The notes under the pieces are model-generated. The model ran no database searches. It worked only from the letters and a program-made list of their open reading frames with translations, and was not told the origin of the DNA. A program made the translations under genes and the position numbers. A DNA stretch of 64,000 nt from Halopseudomonas xinjiangensis (GTDB lineage: Bacteria > Pseudomonadota > Gammaproteobacteria > Pseudomonadales > Pseudomonadaceae), in NCBI GenBank assembly GCA_011050525.1, contig DRFO01000016.1, positions 48,984 through 112,983 on the forward strand, given 5' to 3'. Position 1 is the first letter of the stretch. The number at the start of each line of letters is the position of its first letter. Shown piece by piece: positions 18,601 through 28,459 of the stretch.

Positions 18601-19572
18601 TCAGTCGTCAGGATAATGTCGGTGCAGAAAGTCCATCAGCAGGGCGTTGACCTGTTCAGGCTTTTCGCCCTGGATCCAGTGGCCGCAGTCCGGGACCACA
18701 TGCTGTTCGACCTGGGTCACTACGCTAGGCATTTTCTTGATGGTATAGGCTTCCAGGTCGCCCACCGCGTCGCTGTCGCCGATGAGGAAAAGTGCCGGTT
18801 GGTTGATCTGTTTTCCGGCAAGGTCAGCGGTGCGTTCCCAGGTGCGCTCGAAATTGCGGTACCAGTTGACCGGTCCGCGAAAGCCACTTGCCTTGAACGT
18901 CTGCATATAGACATCAAAGGCTTCGGGTGGACACCAGTCCGGCGGTACGCCTGGATCCTGGCGGTCATCGAGCCAGCGGGAGTCGGCCGGTTTATCCTGA
19001 ATCAGACTATTGCCGCCCTGGCCACCAGACATTCCATGCATCATCAGCCGCAGCGTACGGGCTATGTTTTCGCCCATCTCACCTTCGGCAGCGCCCAGGG
19101 TCTGGAAATAGAGCATATAGTGGAAACGATCGCCGTACAGTTCGCGCATTTTGCCGATGGCTGGCTGTTTGGGCCTGCCGCCGTACGGGACCGACATCCC
19201 GCACACCACCTTTACGCGCTCAGGTTCCAGTAAGGCAAGATGCCAGGCGACTGGCGCGCCCCAGTCATGGCCCACCATGGCGACTCGTCTATGACCCAGG
19301 CTATCCATGGCGCCTTGAATGTCGGCGCAGAGAGTTATCAGATCATACTGCTCGGGTTCGGCAGGAGCGCTGGTTTGCCCATAACCCCGCATTTCCGGCG
19401 CATAGACGCGGTATCCTGCGGCAGACAGTGCCTCGATCTGATGCCGCCACGAATACCAACACTCCGGAAATCCGTGCAGAAGCCAGACCGGCTGGCCATC
19501 AACCGGGCCCGCCGCATAGAGGCTGAGTTGAATGCCGTTGGTGTGCAAAAACCGATGTTCGATGTCGCCCAT
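18601..19572 (-). CDS. Epoxide hydrolase (alpha/beta fold)
   Basis: Hydrolyses epoxides to vicinal diols through an aspartyl ester. The 323-residue protein has the oxyanion motif HGFPE (33-37) and nucleophile GHDWG with Asp103. Cap-domain tyrosines are present (for example FHYMLYFQ and VNWYRNF). The late acid is in FLIGDSDAVGD and the general-base His in VPDCGHWIQGEKPEQ. The Asp nucleophile with HGxP separates it from haloalkane dehalogenases less clearly, but the cap tyrosines and GHWIQ favour epoxide hydrolase. It probably forms an operon with the downstream dehalogenase-like gene. Confidence 0.88.
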   Translation of the reverse strand: MGDIEHRFLHTNGIQLSLYAAGPVDGQPVWLLHGFPECWYSWRHQIEALSAAGYRVYAPEMRGYGQTSAPAEPEQYDLITLCADIQGAMDSLGHRRVAMVGHDWGAPVAWHLALLEPERVKVVCGMSVPYGGRPKQPAIGKMRELYGDRFHYMLYFQTLGAAEGEMGENIARTLRLMMHGMSGGQGGNSLIQDKPADSRWLDDRQDPGVPPDWCPPEAFDVYMQTFKASGFRGPVNWYRNFERTWERTADLAGKQINQPALFLIGDSDAVGDLEAYTIKKMPSVVTQVEQHVVPDCGHWIQGEKPEQVNALLMDFLHRHYPDD

Positions 19573-19676
19573 GCTTCACTCCCAGTCCGAGCAGGAAGCT
19601 ACTATGGCAAATAGGGGCGAGCGATGCCCAGGCTATTCATCAGATGATGAGCGTCGCATAGACAGATCGCGTGTTT

Positions 19677-20438
19677 TCACAGCTCTGGCAGTTCTTCAAT
19701 ACGACCCTGCTGCAACAGCTCCAAGTAGGCGGATTCCAACTGGATCAACAGCTCCTCGCCCCCCATCGGCGCGTGCCTGGATACGATCAACTGGACAGGT
19801 AACGTATCGAGCGTAATGTGCTCGATCTGCAGATCCGGTCGCAGCTGCAATGTTTGCTGCATGGGCGCCTGATAATTCAGCAGATAGTCTGCGCGTTTAC
19901 GGATCAGCATGCCCACCGCACCGGCGTGGTTATGGGCCAGCTGTTGCCGGATGGCATTCTCCGGATCGTTCATGGCATCCACCAGGGCGGGCGAGTAGTC
20001 GTAGCCGTGCACCAGAAGCAGATCCTTGCCGTGCAGATCCTGCGGCCAGCGCGGCTTGGGCGTATCGGGGCGGTAATATAAATTGACACGGGTGCGGCCA
20101 ATTTCCAGGGTCCCGTTGAAGGTGTGTCCAACGAGCCCCGGTTTGTCTGGTATGCCCAGCCACACATCCACATCGCCATCCTGCAGTCCCTGTACCAATC
20201 GGGCAGCGGGGAGGATTTTGAAATCTGCGGCATATCCTGCGTGCTGAGCCATCTTGCTCAGCAGCGGAATGAACAGTCCGGTTGCCGTTCCCGCTTCGTC
20301 GTAATAGGAATAGGGGGCAAAGTCGACGAGGCCGATCCTGAGCGATTCGGCGGCAGCTTCTGCTGCGTTGCTGGCGACGCTCTGGAGCAGGACTGCAGCC
20401 GCCAGCAGGCCCAGCAGGGACGATCTGATTTTACGCAT
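19677..20438 (-). CDS. Periplasmic solute-binding protein (family 3 type)
   Basis: Predicted periplasmic ligand-binding protein, about 253 residues from the start at 20438 (MRKIRSSLLGLL), with a signal peptide ending near SNAAEA. The early LRIGLVDFAPYSYYDEAGTATGLFIPLLSKMA and the later DVWLGIPDKPGLVG segments are typical of amino-acid-type binding folds. A longer frame adds MSRCPNC at the N-terminus and would weaken the signal peptide. No permease or ATPase lies nearby, so it may be a sensor partner or an orphan. Ligand unknown. Confidence 0.7.
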   Translation of the reverse strand: MRKIRSSLLGLLAAAVLLQSVASNAAEAAAESLRIGLVDFAPYSYYDEAGTATGLFIPLLSKMAQHAGYAADFKILPAARLVQGLQDGDVDVWLGIPDKPGLVGHTFNGTLEIGRTRVNLYYRPDTPKPRWPQDLHGKDLLLVHGYDYSPALVDAMNDPENAIRQQLAHNHAGAVGMLIRKRADYLLNYQAPMQQTLQLRPDLQIEHITLDTLPVQLIVSRHAPMGGEELLIQLESAYLELLQQGRIEELPEL

Positions 20439-20543
20439 ACAGTTTGGGCATCGTGACAATCTTGTGTCAGGTTTGATTGCTTTCTTGCTAACTGTAGTGC
20501 AGGACCCGGAAACTGGAAACCACAGACGGCTTTCGATGCGGCT

Positions 20544-21158
20544 TTAGCTGAGCGTCATGACATACACCAGCGTGATGACGCTCAGGATCAGCGCCAGCAC
20601 GCTTATTGCCAGGGCCCACTTGGCTATGCCGCTGCCTGTCGGGCATCTGCGCGCTGTAATGGCTTTTTCGTCACAGTCGATGTTTCGCGCCGGTGCCGAG
20701 GCTCTGGCTTCGATATCTGGCGCGGTTGGATCAGCCACTCCCTGCATGAGCTGCATGACCCGTTCGACAAGATGATGATCGAAACGATAGGGGTCGAACG
20801 TGGCAAAACCATGTTCTTCAAGCAGCCTTTTCATATGGCCATCGATCGGAACATATTTCATCGACCAGTCGGGAAAACTGAGGCGCTTGATGCTCTCGCT
20901 GGCAACCATTTTCAATTCGCGGTGGCGGGGATCCTTGAGCAGGGTTTTGTAGAGGCTTTGCACCTTGAGGCGATCACCTTCCACGCACTGGAAAAAACAG
21001 CCGTCGCCGTAATAGAGCATCCCGACCAGTCCGTTACGCCGATTGTTGGTGCGGGACGTCGACAGAATCCTGGCTACGTTCGGCTCGACGCCATTTGCTG
21101 CTGGCGCGGTCTCAAAGGTGGCGCGGCTGATGTAGACAATGCGGATTAAATCGCTCAT
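20544..21158 (-). CDS. BLUF-domain blue-light sensor with C-terminal membrane anchor
   Basis: Flavin-binding photoreceptor of 204 residues from MSDLIRIVYISR. The flavin-site residues are in place: Tyr9 (IVYISR), Asn39 in the SRTNNRRNG segment, and Gln57 in GCFFQCVEG. Sequence after about residue 100 is a variable linker, and the last 25 residues (ALAISVLALILSVITLVYVM) form a hydrophobic helix. So the sensor is probably tethered to the inner membrane by its tail. No output enzyme domain is present; light signalling must go through a partner that is not evident from neighbours. Confidence 0.88.
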   Translation of the reverse strand: MSDLIRIVYISRATFETAPAANGVEPNVARILSTSRTNNRRNGLVGMLYYGDGCFFQCVEGDRLKVQSLYKTLLKDPRHRELKMVASESIKRLSFPDWSMKYVPIDGHMKRLLEEHGFATFDPYRFDHHLVERVMQLMQGVADPTAPDIEARASAPARNIDCDEKAITARRCPTGSGIAKWALAISVLALILSVITLVYVMTLS

Positions 21159-21275
21159 GGCGCCCCTGGCTGCTCTGCTCGTGAGAAGAAGCATAGGCCG
21201 TAATGACCCCGGAAACGCGATCTTTGTATTTCAAGACACGTCCGTAGCCGATGGCCAATTCAACTCCGAAGCAGG

Positions 21276-21734
21276 CTATCGTGCGGCTAGATGGAACTGT
21301 CCCCCTGCTGTTTCCAGCGTGCCCAGCACCTCGGCGCAGTATTGGAGATCCGCTCGGATCAAGGAGAGGTCAGCGCCCTTCAGTTCCCGGGGCCGATTAC
21401 GTTGCAGATGTCCAACTAACGCCTCGATGCTGATCATTCCAGCTGCAGCCGGGTGCCAGGCGGTGTCCTCTATGCCATAGGCAAGGCCGGTAACCGGGTC
21501 TGTCCCGCTGGATGGAGGCGCATCGTTCAGCAGTTCGTCGGCCTCCCGTATTTCCAGCGCGGTGATGTCCACGAACTGGCTCAGCGGAATCACGCCAAGC
21601 GCGCGACATACTGCATCCAGGCCATTGAGGTGACCGGACAACTGGAGCAATGCCGAACCCCCCAGATGAAACTGCCCATCATGAAGGGTGGCAAGATGCA
21701 GATTGGCTGACACAGTACCTCCGAGGTCGATCAA
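21276..21734 (-). CDS. Unknown protein coupled to the efflux operon
   Basis: I do not recognise this 152-residue protein. It has no signal peptide or membrane segment, is rich in Leu, Ala and Asp, and ends GGQFHLAAR; the segment TLHDGQFHLGG near the start echoes this ending. Its ATG overlaps the stop codon of the outer-membrane efflux gene by 4 bp, so it is likely the last gene of macA-macB-OMF and translationally coupled to it. A role linked to the exporter's substrate is only inference. Confidence 0.6.
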   Translation of the reverse strand: MIDLGGTVSANLHLATLHDGQFHLGGSALLQLSGHLNGLDAVCRALGVIPLSQFVDITALEIREADELLNDAPPSSGTDPVTGLAYGIEDTAWHPAAAGMISIEALVGHLQRNRPRELKGADLSLIRADLQYCAEVLGTLETAGGQFHLAAR

Positions 21735-23131
21735 GGCAGGTAGCTTAGCGCTCCCTCAGCCCAGCCGCCACCCAGCGCGCGGTACAGATCGACCGTCGCT
21801 AGCAGCCAGTTCGTGCGCTGCTGAGCGAGGCTGTCCTGGCTTTGATACCAGGTTCGCTGGGTATCCAGTAGCGTCTGCAAGGTTATCGCACCGGCACGGT
21901 AGCGACTTTCAGCCAGATTGAATGCCAGTTCCGCTTCCCGGTTGGCCAACGCAAGGAATCCATATTGCACGTCGGCCTGCCTAACGGCGCCCAGTGCAGT
22001 ATCGACGTCACCCAGGGCGCTGAGCAGGGTGCGACGGTAATCTATCAAGAGTTCTTCCTGGCGCGCTTCGTTCAGCTCCACCTGGGCGCGCAGCCGGCCA
22101 CCCTGAAAAATCGGTTGGGTGAGCCCGGCGGCCAGATTCCAGGCGGTCATCGGGTTGTTCAATAGTCCCGATAATGCCAGGCTCTGCACGCCATACTGGC
22201 CGGTCAGCTGGATGCTTGGCAGCAGCGCGGCGCGTGCGGCCGTCAGGTCTGCGTTGGCGGCCACCAGCCGCGCCTCGCTGGCTCGTATATCCGGCCGACG
22301 AGTCAAAAGTTCGATGGGCAAGCCGGCACCGATTTTCGGGGGCTGGATAGTCGCCAGAGCGGTGGCAATCGGTAGCGCTGTATCAGGCGTAGAGCCCAAC
22401 AGCAGCGCCAGGCTGTTGCGCAGCTGCAGCCCTGCCTGCTCAAGCGCCGGCAGCGAAGCGCGCAGTTGTGCCACCAGGGTGCGCTGCTGGCTGAGTTCCA
22501 GGCCATCCGCTGCGCCGAAACGGTAACGCGCCTGAATCAGGTCGAGCACGCGTTCCGCGATTCTCAAGCTATCGCTAGCCAGGCGCAGCCTTTGCTGATT
22601 CTCCAACAGCTGGAACCAGGTAGTGGCCACGGTAGCGTCCACTGTAATTGCCAGCGTCTCCAGATCGAAGCGGCTGGCTTGCAGGTTGGCCTGTGCCGAT
22701 TTCACCGACGCCCGGTTGCGACCCCAGAAGTCCACCTCATAGCTGGCGTTCAGCGTGGCGCTGTATGAATTTCGGCTGAGATCCCCGTTGCCGTCGGACC
22801 GCAGCGTATCACCTCGATTACCACTCAATCCGGCGCCAATCTGGGGCAACAGGGCAGCTCCAGCCTGGCGCGACAACGCATCAGCCTGCAGCAGGCGACT
22901 GGCCGACGTAGCCAGGTCGAGATTGCCCAGGCGGCCCCGTTGCAGCAAGGTAGCCAGTTCCTGCGACTGGTACTGTTCCCACCATTGCGCAGACGGCCAC
23001 TGGTTGTCGGCCGGCGGCTGGCTCCACTGGACTGGCACCGTCACATCGGTGTTGGGCACAGGCGTGGTAATTGCGCAGCCCGTCAGACCCAGGGTCATGA
23101 GCGTAAGCAGTACGCCGCGTTTAATCAGCAC
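21731..23131 (-). CDS. Outer-membrane efflux lipoprotein (NodT/OprM type)
   Basis: TolC-like channel of 466 residues. The lipobox LTGC (about residues 16-19) follows a short signal. Typical OMF repeats are visible: [76 protein letters not shown] and the late counterpart near [25 protein letters not shown]. It starts 11 bp inside the end of macB and overlaps the downstream unknown gene. It should supply the outer-membrane exit of the MacAB pump encoded with it. Confidence 0.93.
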   Translation of the reverse strand: MLIKRGVLLTLMTLGLTGCAITTPVPNTDVTVPVQWSQPPADNQWPSAQWWEQYQSQELATLLQRGRLGNLDLATSASRLLQADALSRQAGAALLPQIGAGLSGNRGDTLRSDGNGDLSRNSYSATLNASYEVDFWGRNRASVKSAQANLQASRFDLETLAITVDATVATTWFQLLENQQRLRLASDSLRIAERVLDLIQARYRFGAADGLELSQQRTLVAQLRASLPALEQAGLQLRNSLALLLGSTPDTALPIATALATIQPPKIGAGLPIELLTRRPDIRASEARLVAANADLTAARAALLPSIQLTGQYGVQSLALSGLLNNPMTAWNLAAGLTQPIFQGGRLRAQVELNEARQEELLIDYRRTLLSALGDVDTALGAVRQADVQYGFLALANREAELAFNLAESRYRAGAITLQTLLDTQRTWYQSQDSLAQQRTNWLLATVDLYRALGGGWAEGALSYLP

Positions 23132-25082
23132 TCAGGGCCACCACTGGATCAAGATGCGCTGCCTTGTGGGCAGGCATGTAGCCAAAGATCAGACCGGTCG
23201 CAAAGGCGCAGCCAAACGCTAGAAGCACCGGTCCGGGAGTAAACTGGATAGCAGTGCCCAACGCCTGCAAGGCTGCGGCAAAGCCAAGCCCGACCAGCAC
23301 GCCCAGCACGCCGCCTATGGCTGAAACCACCAGCGCCTCGACGATAAACTGCTGAAGAATGTGTCGCGTGCGTGCCCCGGTTGCCATGCGTATGCCTATT
23401 TCACGGGTTCGCTCGGTGACATTGACCAGCATGATATTCATCACGCCGATTCCGCCGACCAGCAAGGAAATAGCCGCTATCGAGCCAAGCAGCATGGTAA
23501 AGGTGTTCTGCGTTTCGGCGATGTTATCCAGCAACGAGGCCATATTGCGGATCTGGAAATCCTCAACGCCGCCGTGCGATTGCAGAATAACCTGGCGTAC
23601 GGCTTCCTGGGTCAGTTCGGCCTGGCTCAGGTCGTCGATCATTACGGTAATCGAGTTGAGGTGTCGCTGGCCGATCAATCGCAGACTGCCGGTGTTCAAG
23701 GGCACAAAGACTACATCGTCCTGATCCGACCCCCAGGGCGCCGCGCCTTTTTCGGCCATGATGCCAATCACCTGAAAGGGCACATTGTTGATCAGAACAT
23801 ACTCGCCCAGCGGATTGGCGCTGTCGCCAAACAGATTCTCCGCGACCGTATGTCCGAGCACTGCCACCGCGGCGTAACGTTGGTTATCCTCGGCATTCAG
23901 AAATACGCCGGAGGCCACGCCCCAGTCGCGGGCGGCGGGTAGCTCTGGGCTGGTAGCGGTAATCTGGGTCTGATAATCATTGTTGCCAGCCCGCAGGGTA
24001 GCGCGGCCATTCATTTCCGGAACGGCGCTCATGACGTTGTCTAGCTGTGCAGCCAGTTCGGCATCGGCGGGCATCAGGGTATTGGTCTGTCCATCGACTG
24101 ACCGACGAGTGTTGGGAGCCCCAGGCCGAACCAGCAGCAGATTGGTACCCAGTGAGCTGATGCGGTCGAGCACCTCCTGCCGTGCTCCGTTTCCCACGGC
24201 GAGCATCACCACAACCGATGCCACGCCGATCACGATGCCCAGCAGCGTGAGAACAGTGCGGAACAGGTTGGCTTGTAGCGCGCGTAGCGCCATGCGTACG
24301 GCTTCACCGGTATCGGCCAGCGCGGCGCGGCGTTCGGTCTTGATATCATCCGCGGCAAACCCGGTGGCTGCGTCGCTGCCGCTCAGGGGCCGCTCGGGCT
24401 TGCCGCTGTCATGCACGATGCGCCCGTCGCGAATTTCGATCAGGCGGTCCGCATGGCTGGCCACCTCCCGGTCATGGGTAATGACTACAACTGTTTTGCC
24501 CCGTTGATGCAGCTCTGAAAGCAGGGCGAGCACATCCTTTCCGCTTTGGCTGTCAAGCGCGCCGGTTGGCTCGTCAGCGAGAATCACCCGGGCATCGTTC
24601 ATCAACGCCCGGGCGACGGAAACACGCTGCTGTTGTCCGCCTGATAGCTGGCTGGGGCGGTTTCCCAGGCGGTCGCCCAGCCCCAAATCGGTCAACAGTT
24701 GCTCGGCCCGAGCGTGGCGAACGTTGCGTGACAAGCCCGCATAAATGGCCGGTACTTCCACGTTTTCCATTGCGGTAGCGGAGGGAATCAGGTGATAACT
24801 CTGGAAAATGAAGCCAAATGTCCTGCGACGCAGGCTGGCCAGGGCGTCCCGGTCAAGCTCGGCGATATCTTCACCGGCAAAGCAGTAACGCCCGGTGGTG
24901 GGCTTGTCCAGGCATCCGAGCAGATGCATCAGGGTGGACTTACCGGATCCTGAAGTCCCCATGATGGCGACGAACTCGCCCTCATCTATGTCCAGCGAAA
25001 CACCATGCAGGACGGTCGTGGCCAGCTCGCCCGTTTGATAGGTTTTGGTCAGGCCATCCAGACGGATCAGGGGTTGGCTCAT
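23121..25082 (-). CDS. macB: MacB-type ABC exporter, ATPase fused to permease
   Basis: Inner-membrane ABC transporter of the MacB (type VII) class, 653 residues from [15 protein letters not shown]. The N-terminal ATPase has Walker [10 protein letters not shown], signature [15 protein letters not shown], Walker [14 protein letters not shown] and the switch His in VVITHD. It is joined to a membrane part with one early helix, a large periplasmic MacB domain and three C-terminal helices (from about [22 protein letters not shown]). Start at 25082 lies one base after the macA stop. Candidate roles by family are export of macrolides, siderophores (PvdRT type) or lipopeptides. Confidence 0.93.
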   Translation of the reverse strand: MSQPLIRLDGLTKTYQTGELATTVLHGVSLDIDEGEFVAIMGTSGSGKSTLMHLLGCLDKPTTGRYCFAGEDIAELDRDALASLRRRTFGFIFQSYHLIPSATAMENVEVPAIYAGLSRNVRHARAEQLLTDLGLGDRLGNRPSQLSGGQQQRVSVARALMNDARVILADEPTGALDSQSGKDVLALLSELHQRGKTVVVITHDREVASHADRLIEIRDGRIVHDSGKPERPLSGSDAATGFAADDIKTERRAALADTGEAVRMALRALQANLFRTVLTLLGIVIGVASVVVMLAVGNGARQEVLDRISSLGTNLLLVRPGAPNTRRSVDGQTNTLMPADAELAAQLDNVMSAVPEMNGRATLRAGNNDYQTQITATSPELPAARDWGVASGVFLNAEDNQRYAAVAVLGHTVAENLFGDSANPLGEYVLINNVPFQVIGIMAEKGAAPWGSDQDDVVFVPLNTGSLRLIGQRHLNSITVMIDDLSQAELTQEAVRQVILQSHGGVEDFQIRNMASLLDNIAETQNTFTMLLGSIAAISLLVGGIGVMNIMLVNVTERTREIGIRMATGARTRHILQQFIVEALVVSAIGGVLGVLVGLGFAAALQALGTAIQFTPGPVLLAFGCAFATGLIFGYMPAHKAAHLDPVVALSAD

Positions 25083-25083
25083 G

Positions 25084-26262
25084 TCACATATACCGCCTTG
25101 ACGAGGCCCGGCCGCCTTCCTGACGCTCGGCAGAAAGCCCACCGGTGACCACTTCGTCCCCCTGTTCAAGTCCCTCCAGCACTTCTGCCATGACCCGGTT
25201 GCGGGTACCTATCCGTATCGTGCGCGGCTGTGGCTGACCCTGTGCGTCCAGAACCTGCACTTCAGCCTCCTGATTACCGGCGTTCGATACTCCCTTGGTT
25301 GAACGCAAGGCTGACACCGGGATGGTCAGGGCATTGGCGGCGGCGGAGCGGACAAAGAAAACCTGGGCGCTCATCTGCGGAAGGAGGTCGCGGTCAGGAT
25401 TGGGAACATCGAAGAGGGCGTTGAACAACACCACATTGTTGATGATTTCCGGGGTTGGCAGGATCTGTCGCAATGCTCCTTCCCAGCGCCGCTCGGGTTG
25501 GCCCAGTGTGGAAAAGTAGGCGGGCATGCCGACCTCCACTTTGCTGATATCCGCCTCTGATACCTGCGTGCGGACGGTCATGGTGCTGAGATCGGCAATC
25601 TGCACCACGATGGGCGCTGTCTGATTGGCGTTCAAGGTCTGACCCTGATTGGCCAGTTGCTGAACTACGGTGCCGGCCATTGGGGCGTGAATTAGTGTGT
25701 AGCTCAGGTCAGCCTCGTCGCCTTTTAGCGCGGATTGCGTCTGGCGGATCTGCGCCTTGATTGCCTCGATCTGAGCATTTGCCGAGCGCAGCACTGCATC
25801 GGCGCTTTCAACGGCTTCCTGACTGGTGGCGTCAAGCTTGATCAGACTGCGTTGACGCTCGGCTTGCAGCCTCGCCAGTGTTTGCTGTGACTGGCGGTCC
25901 GCCAGTTGTGCCTGGAGGTTGGCCAATTGCGCTTTACTGGCCTCGACGCGGGCGAGATAGACAGTCGGATCGATTTCTGCGAGTAACTGGCCTTGCTCTA
26001 CCTCATCGCCCAAATCGACATGCAGCACCTTGAGCTGCCCCGATACCTGGGTGCCTACGTCAACATAGTTGAGCGGCTCCAGCGTACCCAAAGCAGTAAT
26101 GCTGTCCTCAATGGCGCCGCGTTGAACGGTTGCTGTAGTGAAGGCGGGTGCACGATTGTCCGGTGCCAGCCAGAGGAACCAGAGCAGACTGGCAGTGATG
26201 GTCAGCCCGGCGAGCCACCACCAGACATATCGAAGGGAGTAGTGAGAAGAGCCAGCATTCAT
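25084..26262 (-). CDS. macA: MacA-type periplasmic adaptor protein
   Basis: Membrane fusion protein linking MacB to the outer-membrane channel. It has 392 residues: one N-terminal membrane helix (about 12-31), a first lipoyl half ([33 protein letters not shown]), a long alpha-hairpin rich in Gln/Ala (about 98-185), the second lipoyl half ([21 protein letters not shown]) and beta-barrel region. It is the first gene of the operon. PvdR of pyoverdine export is an equally good family label. Confidence 0.9.
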   Translation of the reverse strand: MNAGSSHYSLRYVWWWLAGLTITASLLWFLWLAPDNRAPAFTTATVQRGAIEDSITALGTLEPLNYVDVGTQVSGQLKVLHVDLGDEVEQGQLLAEIDPTVYLARVEASKAQLANLQAQLADRQSQQTLARLQAERQRSLIKLDATSQEAVESADAVLRSANAQIEAIKAQIRQTQSALKGDEADLSYTLIHAPMAGTVVQQLANQGQTLNANQTAPIVVQIADLSTMTVRTQVSEADISKVEVGMPAYFSTLGQPERRWEGALRQILPTPEIINNVVLFNALFDVPNPDRDLLPQMSAQVFFVRSAAANALTIPVSALRSTKGVSNAGNQEAEVQVLDAQGQPQPRTIRIGTRNRVMAEVLEGLEQGDEVVTGGLSAERQEGGRASSRRYM

Positions 26263-26395
26263 TCAGGCTTTTTTCCGGATCAGGTAGGTAATGCAAGTCT
26301 ACAGACAGGTATGTCAAGCGGGATGGGTGAAGCGTAAAGACTCTGTAAAGGCGTGCCGGGCCAGCACGTTGCGTGCCGGCCGGTTTAACATGTGA

Positions 26396-27070
26396 TCACA
26401 CCGCTTTGCCGGTCAGTGACGCCCGTTCGGACAGTTCGATCCAGACACCATCAGGGTCTTTGACGAAGGCCACGCGGGCAGTCGTTCCCATGGTGACCGG
26501 CGCTCGGCCACTGGTTGCGCCTGTGGCCAAAGCCGCGGCATAGGCGCTATCGCAGCCCTGAACCTGCAGCGTAAGGTATCTGGCGCCTGACGCCGCCAGT
26601 TCATCCACATCGTTACGCGGTTCGCAGGACTCGCTAAGAAACAGCAGGCCTTGACCGCAACGCAGCACAGCCGGCGCAACCAGCTCCAACCCCAGTGCCT
26701 GCACGTAGAAGTTTTCGCTTGCGGCCAGACTGGCCACCTGCAATTCCACCGCCAGGCCCTGAATATCCCGAAACCCAGGCGGTACGGTAACAATCCGGTT
26801 GCCGTCCGGATCGACGAATGACTCAGCACTGGCGCAACCGGGCAGAGCCAGGAATAGTTTCGCGATAGGCCCCTGGGCCTGGGGCAACTGGCCGCGGGAG
26901 TCATTCAATTTGAGCACTGCCCCCATGACCGGATAACGATGCTGCAAAACGCCGCCGCCAAGCTTGAGAGTATGGTCCACTGCAAGGCCTCGCTCGGTGA
27001 GGAAACCATGTTGTGCGTCACGCTTGTTGGTGAACAACCCAACGTCGAAGAAAGGTTTGGCCCAGGTCAT
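26396..27070 (-). CDS. VOC/glyoxalase-superfamily protein
   Basis: Protein of 224 residues with two VOC-like halves. The second (from about IQGLAVELQVASLAASENFYVQALGLEL) ends with the classical ARVAFVKDPDGVWIELSE. Metal ligand positions are only partly evident, with Glu in WIELSE, so activity is uncertain; glyoxalase-like, dioxygenase-like or resistance-type binding proteins share this fold. It ends 135 bp from macA's start and begins 6 bp after the NtrC-type regulator on the same strand, so it may be transcribed with the two-component genes. Confidence 0.72.
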   Translation of the reverse strand: MTWAKPFFDVGLFTNKRDAQHGFLTERGLAVDHTLKLGGGVLQHRYPVMGAVLKLNDSRGQLPQAQGPIAKLFLALPGCASAESFVDPDGNRIVTVPPGFRDIQGLAVELQVASLAASENFYVQALGLELVAPAVLRCGQGLLFLSESCEPRNDVDELAASGARYLTLQVQGCDSAYAAALATGATSGRAPVTMGTTARVAFVKDPDGVWIELSERASLTGKAV

Positions 27071-27076
27071 CAGGAA

Positions 27077-28459
27077 TTACTCCAGCCAGCGATAGAGAGT
27101 TCGACGGGTAATACCCAGAATATCCGCCGCTTTGCGTTTGTTGCCACTGGTTGCGTTCAACACCTGGTGGATGTATTGACGTTGAATCGTTTCCAGGTTC
27201 GGCAAACCCTCAGGCGCATCGGTGGAAGGCAAGGCAGATGTGGCTATCTCGACGGTCGCCAGGTTCTGCGCTGACTTTTTGGGCTGCTCGCGTATCCGCT
27301 GGGGCAGGTGCCGTAATTCTACCAATGGTGAATCGCAAAAAGTCGCCGCCCGTTCCACGGCATTCTGCAGTTCGCGAACGTTTCCAGGAAAGCTGTAACG
27401 CAGGAGCACTGCTAGGGAGTCATCGCTGAACCCCTTGATAGCACGGCCCTGGCGAGCGTTGAAACGAGCCAGGAAGAATTCCGCCAGGCGCTGGATGTCG
27501 TCTCCGCGGGCGCGCAACGGGGGTATCTGTAGACCGAAGGTTTCCAGCCGGTAGAACAGGTCCTCACGAAAGCTGCCGTCCGCCACCGCTTCGGTCAGGT
27601 TGCGATTGGTAGCGCCGATTACGCGCACATCCAGCTGCATCTCGTGGTCGCTACCGACGGGTCTTACCCGCCCATCCTGCAGCGCACGCAGTAGCTTGGC
27701 CTGCAGTGCCAGGGGCATTTCTCCCAATTCGTCCAGTAGCAAGGTGCCGCCGTCAGCCTGCTGGAACAAACCGGCCCGCTGAGTTCGGGCGCCGGTGAAG
27801 GCGCCCGCTGCGTGACCGAAGAACTCGCTCTCCATCAGCTCACTCGGTATCCCCCCGCAATTGACCACCATATACGGCCTGTCCTTGCGCGCGCTCTGTT
27901 CATGCAGTGCGCGCGCTACCAGCTCCTTGCCGGTCCCACTTTCACCCTGGATCAGAACCGGCCCATCCGCACTGGCTATCTGCCGGATCTGGTGAAAGAG
28001 CTGCTGCATCGCTGGGCTCTGTCCGATGATGCCGTTGAATTGCTCGACGCCGAGAATCGAGCGGTAGTGCTGGACCTCATTACGCAGACGCCTGTTAGCC
28101 ATCAGCCGCGTTACGGTCAGCAGAAAGTGATCCATTTCCAACGGCTTGGTCAGGAAATCATCCGCCCCGGCCTTCAGTGATTCGACCGCTTGCTGCACCG
28201 AGCCAAACGCCGTGATGATCAACACTGAGGGTTGTGGCGTCAGCCTGGCTATCGCTGGCAGCAAGCTGAGACCGTCCGCGCCGGGCAAACGCAGGTCACT
28301 GATCAGCAAGTCAGGTATGTCGGTCTGTAAAGCCGCGAGCCCACTTTCAGCATCGGCGCAGGCGGTGACGACGAACCCTTCCGCCTCCAGCTCTTCCTGC
28401 AACAGCTCCCGCAGGCCGCTGTCATCCTCCACAAGCAGGATATGTTCGCTATGCGACAT
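27077..28459 (-). CDS. NtrC-family sigma-54-dependent response regulator
   Basis: 460 residues in the order receiver, AAA+, DNA-binding. The receiver has the acidic pair EDD near residue 11, phosphoacceptor Asp55 (ISDLRLPG), and Thr/Lys in IITAFGS and LTKPLE. The AAA+ domain has Walker A GESGTGKE, an intact GAFTGA loop for sigma-54 contact, Walker B LLLDELGE, and the arginine finger region FREDLFYRL. The C-terminus is a Fis-like helix-turn-helix (NKRKAADILGITRRTLYRWLE). Overlaps its kinase gene by 11 bp. It should activate sigma-54 promoters; the neighbouring small secreted genes are candidates. Confidence 0.95.
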   Translation of the reverse strand: MSHSEHILLVEDDSGLRELLQEELEAEGFVVTACADAESGLAALQTDIPDLLISDLRLPGADGLSLLPAIARLTPQPSVLIITAFGSVQQAVESLKAGADDFLTKPLEMDHFLLTVTRLMANRRLRNEVQHYRSILGVEQFNGIIGQSPAMQQLFHQIRQIASADGPVLIQGESGTGKELVARALHEQSARKDRPYMVVNCGGIPSELMESEFFGHAAGAFTGARTQRAGLFQQADGGTLLLDELGEMPLALQAKLLRALQDGRVRPVGSDHEMQLDVRVIGATNRNLTEAVADGSFREDLFYRLETFGLQIPPLRARGDDIQRLAEFFLARFNARQGRAIKGFSDDSLAVLLRYSFPGNVRELQNAVERAATFCDSPLVELRHLPQRIREQPKKSAQNLATVEIATSALPSTDAPEGLPNLETIQRQYIHQVLNATSGNKRKAADILGITRRTLYRWLE

